Source: a virus. From it: a stretch of 64,000 nucleotides of DNA. Both the position numbers and the translations under genes were made by a program. Positions within the stretch are counted from its first letter, which is position 1. Each line of letters opens with the position of its first letter. Positions 58,323-64,000 of this stretch are shown here, in pieces. Below the pieces are notes generated by a model that saw only the letters and a program-made list of their open reading frames with translations, was not told the origin of the DNA and made no database searches. The stretch spans positions 1 to 64,000 of IMG/VR virus record IMGVR_UViG_3300031999_001882, one strand, 5' to 3'.

Positions 58323-61300
58323 TTACACCGCAAAAATGCCGCTTGCCATAATTTGACTCGTACTGGCTGGGACAAAGGTAAACTTAATTTTGAGTTGGTT
58401 CGCCAGATACGTCGCTGTGTAATCGTTTAATGCTCCCGATGTCCTCAGAACGCCATTGATGAACACCGATTCTTCTCCGCTTGTCGGCGTGCTCGAAGTG
58501 CTGAATGCAAAAGTGTCCGTGATCCCATCCGGTGCGCTGACCGGAGAGACATTCACGAAATGAGCGTGGCTGGCCGCTCGAACTTCGGTCGCCAACTGCG
58601 TCAGGCCCACCGCTCCAACAGCAATCTTGGGCTGGGTGACGTTCAAATCCCTGATCTTGGCCGTGATAACCGATTGATCCTCAAACTGAGTCAGCCCTAC
58701 CGCTCCGGCGGCGATTTTGGGCATGGTGACGTTCAGATCACGGATTTTTGCCGATGTCACCGATTGGTCCTCGATCTGGGTCAAACCGACCGCGCCATTG
58801 GCGATCTTGGCCTGAATGACCGACAAATCACGCAAAAGGGCGCTGGTAATGGCCTGATTCTGGATTTCGGTCGTACCCACCGCGCCAGAGGCTATCTGAG
58901 CCTCGGTAACGGCCTGATTTGCGATCTTTCCGGTGGTTACGGCCTGATTCTCCAACTGCGTGATTCCGACCGCTCCTACCGCAATTTTGGCGTTTGTGAC
59001 CGCCAAATCAGCGATCTTGGCCGATGTCACCGCTTGATTCTCAAGCTGAGTGATGCCGACGGCTCCGGTCGCAAGCTTGATCTGAGTCACGTCGCCGTCG
59101 CGCAGGGCGGCGGTCGTGACAGACTGGTTCTCAAGCTGGGTCACCCCCACGGCTCCGACGGCAATCTTGGGATTTGTCACGGCAGAATCGGTTATGTTGG
59201 TCGAAGTGACGGCGTTTACGGCCAGTTTCGGGTTTGTCACCGCCGAATTGGACAGTTCCAGCGTGTCCACGGCGCTGGGGGCGATGTCCACGGCAATGAC
59301 CGTTCCATCGGCGATCTTGTCTGAGGTGACCGAGTTCGGAGCGAGCTTTGAATTGGTCACAGCCAGATCACGAATCAGATTCGAGATAATGGCTTGAAGC
59401 TCAATCTGCGTCACGCCAATGGCTTGATTGGCGATCTTGGCCTGAGTCACGGCCAGATTGGTGATGTCCGTGGTTCCGACTACCCCGGTAGAAGCGGTAG
59501 TGACCCTTCCAAGACTGTCCACGGTGATGTCGGACAGGCGATATGAACCGGGAATAACCGAAGTCCCTGCCTCAAGGGTCGTCAGTCCATTAAGCTCAGA
59601 AGCCGTCAGGTGGTAATACTGCTCGAATGTCCCGCCTTGAAGTCCGGCCAAATCATTATGTCGCGTGATGAGCGGCGTATGAAAGTGAGAATAATTCGTC
59701 AGCCCATCATGCGTCATGCTGATTGTGATGCTGGAACCCGATGTTGTCCGGCCATAATATCGGACAGATAATCTATCGGCAGAATTCCATCCGGTATAAG
59801 CGGGCTGGGTGGTCAGGACATTTTCAAGAGTAACGGAAGTATCGTTGATGTCCTGCGTCAAAGTGTTGAACAAATGCCGATGAATGCCGTAAGCCACGCC
59901 GGACTCATTGAGATATCCGCCGGGAGTCGCCACGGTGACGACTGACGGCGACGTGAACCCTGTGATCTGAAATGTCTGCGTGGGAGTTTCGACGTATCCC
60001 GATAACGCCATATCAGCATTGGCATTGCCCGCCACAAACGGCGTAGCGCCAGTTATCGTCGCCGTTCGACTTGTCCCTGACCCAGAAATAGCGACTGTTC
60101 CCACGCCATCAGACTTTCTCAAAACCTGAATGACAATCGTAGATGTTCCGCCTATGCCGCTAACAAACCGATAAACGTCAAACTCCCAGAGTCCGGCATC
60201 AAGCTGAACTCTCCCCAAAGCGGCAGAGAGATACCCTTCAATCAGCGCCGTAGAAGCGCTGACAACAGCGCTATCCGTCTGCTCCGCTCCGGCATTAGGG
60301 ATCGGAGAAATGGTGAAGTTCCCATCCGTAGAAGGCACGTCATTGAGAAAGAACACAATACCGGAACCAGCCGATGTGTTAACCGGATTTCCGTTAATCC
60401 ACGCCGCTCCGTTATAGGAAAGGACTTGGTTGAGGGCAGGATTGGCAAGCGAAACATCGCTCAACTGAGACAGATTCAAGTTGAGGACATCCACCTTGAT
60501 CGCATTGGAGATGCCTTGTTCCGTGATAGAAATGGCTGGACCGCCAACGAAGTTGACGTTATCGGTCAGCGTCAACCCGCCATAAGCGGCTACTGTCTTA
60601 ACGACTTGGCCCGAAGCGATCTTATCCGCCGTCACAGCGCTGGCGACCAACTTGGAATTGGTCACGGCAGAATCCGTGATGTTGGTTGTGGCGACTGCAT
60701 TGACGGCCAGCTTGGGATTTGTAACGGCGGAGTTCGACAACTCTAAGGTATCGACAGCGCTGGGAGCGATGTCTGCCGCGATCACCGTTCCATCAGCGAT
60801 ATTGGCTGAGGTGACCGCCCCAACACCGATCTTGCTGTTGATGATCGAGCCATCCTGAATCAGAGCGGAGGTAATCGACTGGTTCTCAATCTGAGTCGTG
60901 CCAACGGCGGCATTGGCGATCTTGGCTTGGGTCACCGCCAGATCGCGGAGCTTGACCGTGATGATCGACTGATCTTCGATCTGCGTCAGCCCTACAGCGC
61001 CGGACGCGATCTTGGGCATGGTCACGGCGAGATCGCTGAGCTTCGCCGTGATGACAGACTGATCTTCGAGCTGAGTCAAGCCAACTGCGCCACTAGCAAT
61101 TAAAGACTGCGTGATGGCCGAGGTCTGAATGTTTCCGGTAGCCACCGAGTTCAGTTGCAGATTACCGTTGGCGACTGACAGCGCCGCGAGCTTGATGTTA
61201 GTGACGGACCCATCCGCTAGGGCGTTGGTTGTGACAGCCTGATTCTCAATCTGACTGATCCCTACCGATCCGACAGACAGATGGAGCTGAGTGATAGCAT

Positions 61301-62207
61301 TGATCTGAATGGCGAGGCCCGGAATCGAACGCGGTCCAAGGACAGGCGTAATCGTGGTCAGACCATTCACGATGTCATAAATCTGCGACTCAAGTGGACG
61401 GACCAATATCGCGTTGCCGACATTGTTTAGAATCGGATTAGTGTAAATATCCTTGGCGAGCTGATTGATATTCAATACTTCGGTGACATCAACCGTTCCA
61501 GTAAAGAACTTGTCATCGGCGGCAAACGATTCATCAACGGTGTTCATGTTATAGCGTTGGAGATACTGCCAGTCCATCATCGTCAATCCGTCAGGGAGCG
61601 GAGTGATGGTCTGAGTCATTCCAACTGCTTGGGTATAAAAAGTCACGAACCATTGCGTTATGCCCGGATAATCAAACGTGATCCGTCCAAAAACTTCAAG
61701 AGAGTTTGTGACTTCTGGAAGTCCTGAATAAGAATTTCGGATTGCGACTGCGTTCTTTGGCTCATCCGATAGAATGCCCTCATTGGTTCCATAGGAGCTG
61801 ACGGGAGGAGTTGTCAGACCAACAATCGAAGTGACCTCAACAAAGGTCAGGCCCGGAGCCACCGCATAGGCGTTGTTCTGAACGTAGGCGGTGATCTTCT
61901 TATATTGGAGGACGGCTTGCTTGGCTGTAGTGTCAAGCTTAGGCCCGGTCACAGCGCTATCAGCAATCTGGTATTGCCCGACGGAGTTTGTGCCAAGCTT
62001 CGCCATCGTGATCGAGCTGTCCTCAATCTGCGTGGTTCCTACGGCTTCATTAGCGATCTTGAGCTGAGAGACAGACAAGCTACCAAGCTTGGGATTGGTA
62101 ACGGCAGAATCCGTCAACGCATTTGTAGTGACGGAATCCGTCGCCATCTTCGGGGCCGTTACCAGTCCGTCTTTGATGTCATCCGTCTGAATATATGTTC
62201 TTGCCAC
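58323..62207 (-). CDS. giant tail fibre with AVT/KLA repeat shafts, 1294 aa
   Basis: Starts MARTYIQTDDIKDGLVTAPK. Blocks of 12-20-residue repeats (SAVTNPKL, GAVGLTQLEDQSV, DLAVTMPKIA) span about 10-95, 300-540 and 920-1220, broken by globular beta domains (about 95-290 and 545-800). The C-terminal 60 residues (ESVFINGVLRTSGALNDY, KFTFVPASTSQIM) resemble the end of 62220-62987. The repeats should form long beta-spiral or fibre shafts. DNA repetition favours expansion and exchange. Not seen: an intramolecular chaperone. Confidence 0.8.
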   Translation of the reverse strand: MARTYIQTDDIKDGLVTAPKMATDSVTTNALTDSAVTNPKLGSLSVSQLKIANEAVGTTQIEDSSITMAKLGTNSVGQYQIADSAVTGPKLDTTAKQAVLQYKKITAYVQNNAYAVAPGLTFVEVTSIVGLTTPPVSSYGTNEGILSDEPKNAVAIRNSYSGLPEVTNSLEVFGRITFDYPGITQWFVTFYTQAVGMTQTITPLPDGLTMMDWQYLQRYNMNTVDESFAADDKFFTGTVDVTEVLNINQLAKDIYTNPILNNVGNAILVRPLESQIYDIVNGLTTITPVLGPRSIPGLAIQINAITQLHLSVGSVGISQIENQAVTTNALADGSVTNIKLAALSVANGNLQLNSVATGNIQTSAITQSLIASGAVGLTQLEDQSVITAKLSDLAVTMPKIASGAVGLTQIEDQSIITVKLRDLAVTQAKIANAAVGTTQIENQSITSALIQDGSIINSKIGVGAVTSANIADGTVIAADIAPSAVDTLELSNSAVTNPKLAVNAVATTNITDSAVTNSKLVASAVTADKIASGQVVKTVAAYGGLTLTDNVNFVGGPAISITEQGISNAIKVDVLNLNLSQLSDVSLANPALNQVLSYNGAAWINGNPVNTSAGSGIVFFLNDVPSTDGNFTISPIPNAGAEQTDSAVVSASTALIEGYLSAALGRVQLDAGLWEFDVYRFVSGIGGTSTIVIQVLRKSDGVGTVAISGSGTSRTATITGATPFVAGNANADMALSGYVETPTQTFQITGFTSPSVVTVATPGGYLNESGVAYGIHRHLFNTLTQDINDTSVTLENVLTTQPAYTGWNSADRLSVRYYGRTTSGSSITISMTHDGLTNYSHFHTPLITRHNDLAGLQGGTFEQYYHLTASELNGLTTLEAGTSVIPGSYRLSDITVDSLGRVTTASTGVVGTTDITNLAVTQAKIANQAIGVTQIELQAIISNLIRDLAVTNSKLAPNSVTSDKIADGTVIAVDIAPSAVDTLELSNSAVTNPKLAVNAVTSTNITDSAVTNPKIAVGAVGVTQLENQSVTTAALRDGDVTQIKLATGAVGITQLENQAVTSAKIADLAVTNAKIAVGAVGITQLENQAVTTGKIANQAVTEAQIASGAVGTTEIQNQAITSALLRDLSVIQAKIANGAVGLTQIEDQSVTSAKIRDLNVTMPKIAAGAVGLTQFEDQSVITAKIRDLNVTQPKIAVGAVGLTQLATEVRAASHAHFVNVSPVSAPDGITDTFAFSTSSTPTSGEESVFINGVLRTSGALNDYTATYLANQLKIKFTFVPASTSQIMASGIFAV

Positions 62208-62219
62208 GGTAGTCTCCCC

Positions 62220-62987
62220 TTAGATCGGATTGTAATTCAGTAAAATTTTACTCGTTGAAGCCGGAGCAAACGTAAAGCTAATTCCATTCAACCCGAACAA
62301 TGTGTAATCCTCGGCTACGCCTGAATTTCGCATAACTCCGTCAATAAACACTTCTTCTGATCCAAACACAAAATTGTCCGGCGCAGTAAACTGATTATTA
62401 AAGCCATCAATGAAGCCAATGGCGAATTGTCGATATTTCCGATTGATCGACCCGCCCGTGACATCAAAAATGAATTTGTTGTTCGGCGAGTCCTGCGTAA
62501 TGGTGATGTTGCTCCCTGCCGCCAGCACCAAATCGCCCTGCAATCCAATGATCGCTCCGACCACAGCCAGCGTGTTGACACCTGACGAAACCGCTCCGCC
62601 GGGACCACCCAAAAACGAGCGCGTATCCACCACCGAGATGACGTTGGCTGGACCTGTGAAAACACGCGCCAACGGCACAGACAAAGCCGGAAACCCGGAG
62701 ATGTTCGAGGTGACCACGCCGATGTTAGAAACAAGCACAAAGTTCGTTGAATTCGCCACCATCGGAATCGTCGTCTGTCCAAGAAACGGAAAGACGTTTC
62801 CGCCGATCTGCACTTGGCCGGGATTAACGGTGACATTCAGCCCACCAGAAGCCTGAACCTGTAAAGCGACGTTGACCGATGCCAGTTGATCCGCAATGTC
62901 GAAGTTTCGGCGCAAAGGAGCGTCCCAATTTTGATCTCCGTGTGCTGGTTCTTCGTATCCAGCGTTAGGTGTATAAGTGCTCGCCAT
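62220..62987 (-). CDS. tail fibre base or adaptor protein, 255 aa
   Basis: MASTYTPNAGYEEPAHGDQN and LQVQASGGLNVTVNPGQVQI form an N-terminal virion-facing domain; the middle is beta-rich; the end (GSEEVFIDGVMRNSGVAEDY) matches the fibre at 58323-62207. It may connect fibres to the baseplate. Confidence 0.7.
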   Translation of the reverse strand: MASTYTPNAGYEEPAHGDQNWDAPLRRNFDIADQLASVNVALQVQASGGLNVTVNPGQVQIGGNVFPFLGQTTIPMVANSTNFVLVSNIGVVTSNISGFPALSVPLARVFTGPANVISVVDTRSFLGGPGGAVSSGVNTLAVVGAIIGLQGDLVLAAGSNITITQDSPNNKFIFDVTGGSINRKYRQFAIGFIDGFNNQFTAPDNFVFGSEEVFIDGVMRNSGVAEDYTLFGLNGISFTFAPASTSKILLNYNPI

Positions 62988-62993
62988 GTTTGG

Positions 62994-63764
62994 TTACCCC
63001 AATATCCTCGAAAGTTTGCTTTCGTCAGCAAGGTCGTGTTGCCAGATGATTTTGCAATCAAAGCCGAACTTCTTGTAATGATTTTTTAGCTTCATTGAAT
63101 CATCGGCTCTGAACACTTTTTTGCAATGCTTTTTGCATCCATGCCAATAGCATCCAAGCAACTCAATTACTTCTTTTTTCCCGTTGATATTTATAAAATC
63201 TGGATTCTTTTTCGCAATCCAAACTTGCCCATCGCCAACATATTTATACGGCAAAGATTTTGACCTCAAAAATACCGCAAGAGCATTCTCTGATCCATTT
63301 GGCTTATTTTCGGAAAATAGCCTCTTAAACCACGCCTTTTTTTCTCTCAGACTTAACGAAGAATGAAATCTTTTTGATGCTTCGCCTATTTTTTCTCTTG
63401 TTGATCGACTAGGGCCATTTTTATTCCGAGCGATCAGCCCTTCTCGCAACCACGGCATTTTTTTGTGCATCTCAAAATTTCGCATCGAAATCGCTCGTCT
63501 TTCTTCCGGCGAAACCGTTGGCCTCCACCATCTGCCATGCTTCTTATAATACGCCTTTGAGCTTTTTGACATTTTTAGCCGCGTGACCTCAGAATGATGA
63601 CTGCCAACACGATGATGCTGTTTCAACGAACCAAGCCATTCTTTTATCGCTTGGCTCATTTTTGCACGATGCTCCGGCGTTCTAATGTAGCTCATGCCAT
63701 GATTACAATGGTTCCTACGGTATCTTTGACCGTTTTCACTTGTCCATCGGATATATTCAACCAT
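62994..63764 (-). CDS. Vsr-like homing endonuclease with NUMOD3-type repeats
   Basis: The N-terminal half holds short NUMOD3-like motifs (TPEHRAKMSQAIKEW, EVTRLKMSKSSKAYY, TREKIGEASKRFH). The C-terminal half has NPDFININGKKEVIELLGCY, WHGCKKHCKKVF and CKIIWQHDL, the Vsr-like nuclease fold of intron-type homing enzymes such as I-Bth0305I. It overlaps the end of the next tail gene by 73 bases, an insertion between tail genes. Confidence 0.75.
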   Translation of the reverse strand: MVEYIRWTSENGQRYRRNHCNHGMSYIRTPEHRAKMSQAIKEWLGSLKQHHRVGSHHSEVTRLKMSKSSKAYYKKHGRWWRPTVSPEERRAISMRNFEMHKKMPWLREGLIARNKNGPSRSTREKIGEASKRFHSSLSLREKKAWFKRLFSENKPNGSENALAVFLRSKSLPYKYVGDGQVWIAKKNPDFININGKKEVIELLGCYWHGCKKHCKKVFRADDSMKLKNHYKKFGFDCKIIWQHDLADESKLSRILG

Positions 63765-64000
63765 CGCCGACCGGGGAACAGCTCGATTGCCAATGGATCG
63801 CTGTGCCGAACCTCGGTATTATTTTCCCCAGCCAGAGGCCGCAAATCCTTGGCTGACCTTGAAGCTGAATTATCTGGATTGCGAATGTTCCCGCCGCCAC
63901 CTGCCGGGTCAAACGGCAACCAACTGACTGCGAACAAGGGCAGGAAATGATTGCTGTTAATGATGTTCACATAATCGGTGGTAATAGAAACATTGCCGCC
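63692..64000 (-). CDS. tail protein, 3' part (extends past window)
   Basis: The frame is open from the window edge (GGNVSITTDYVNIINSNHFL) to the stop at 63692; the GTG near 63970 is internal and not a likely start. The segment DNSASRSAKDLRPLAGENNT and ISDGQVKTVKDTVGTIVIMA are of virion-protein type. The true start lies beyond 64000. Confidence 0.6.
   Translation of the reverse strand, partial: GGNVSITTDYVNIINSNHFLPLFAVSWLPFDPAGGGGNIRNPDNSASRSAKDLRPLAGENNTEVRHSDPLAIELFPGRRWLNISDGQVKTVKDTVGTIVIMA

Noticed and set aside
45-64000. Integrase, attachment sites or prophage repressor system
   Set aside because: No tyrosine or serine integrase was seen and the single Xre protein is coupled to recA rather than to a divergent early operon, so lysogeny cannot be supported from this window.

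Overview
The window is part of a tailed double-stranded DNA phage genome (Caudoviricetes). It encodes a replication and recombination module (a PolIII-type DNA polymerase, SbcD/SbcC-like proteins, RecA, an SSB-like protein, a helicase loader and an SNF2 helicase), a holin and endolysin, and a long cassette of tail-fibre genes. There are no rRNA or housekeeping operons. Genes are packed tightly, often with 4-bp start/stop overlaps, and many are under 100 codons. The host cannot be named from the sequence. Consistent GGAGG-type ribosome-binding sites, lipoboxes and N-terminal signal peptides point to a bacterium with lipoprotein processing, plausibly Gram-negative.

Layout. Nearly everything from 45 to 38870 lies on the minus strand. 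Region 1-9.6 kb carries a methyltransferase, SbcD- and SbcC-like proteins, the DnaE polymerase, a Cys/His-rich protein and a DHH phosphoesterase. A two-gene plus-strand patch (8669-8859) interrupts it. Region 9.6-22 kb is an accessory block of small genes: an Acb2/Tad1-type hairpin protein, lipoproteins, membrane peptides, a degenerate adenine methyltransferase relative, a glycosyltransferase, a HAD phosphatase, HNH nucleases and a tRNA-Met with initiator-like features. A noncoding stretch of about 0.8 kb follows (22037-22843). It is full of hairpins and a 14-bp tandem repeat, and ends on the minus strand in a U8 tract. Region 22.8-38.9 kb holds more accessory genes and a recombination block (RecA, Xre regulator, KOW protein, SSB-like protein, winged-helix protein). 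It also has a tRNA-like element, a putative ADP-ribosyltransferase, a DUF932 protein and an HExxH protease. Two near-identical promoter-like sequences lie upstream of minus-strand genes at 36.9 and 38.9 kb.

At 39046-43040 a plus-strand operon encodes an SNF2-like helicase, two homing-type endonucleases, a zinc-ribbon protein and a DnaC/IstB-like AAA+ ATPase. It meets the minus-strand lysis and tail region at a long hairpin (43054-43108). Lysis genes (holin, glucosaminidase) come first by coordinate. From 46.5 kb to the window end is an array of about ten tail-fibre or receptor-binding genes. They share short N-terminal sequences, a duplicated carbohydrate-binding-like module and coiled AVT/KLA repeats.

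Most notable: the 0.8-kb structured noncoding region, the tRNA-like element at 31279-31419, the initiator-like tRNA, an SbcC/Rad50 homologue that stops just after the zinc hook, anti-defence and host-modifying candidates, and the modular tail-fibre array. Several short genes (28-59 codons) with good ribosome-binding sites or gene overlaps are annotated. All functional statements come from reading translated sequence; no database search was run.
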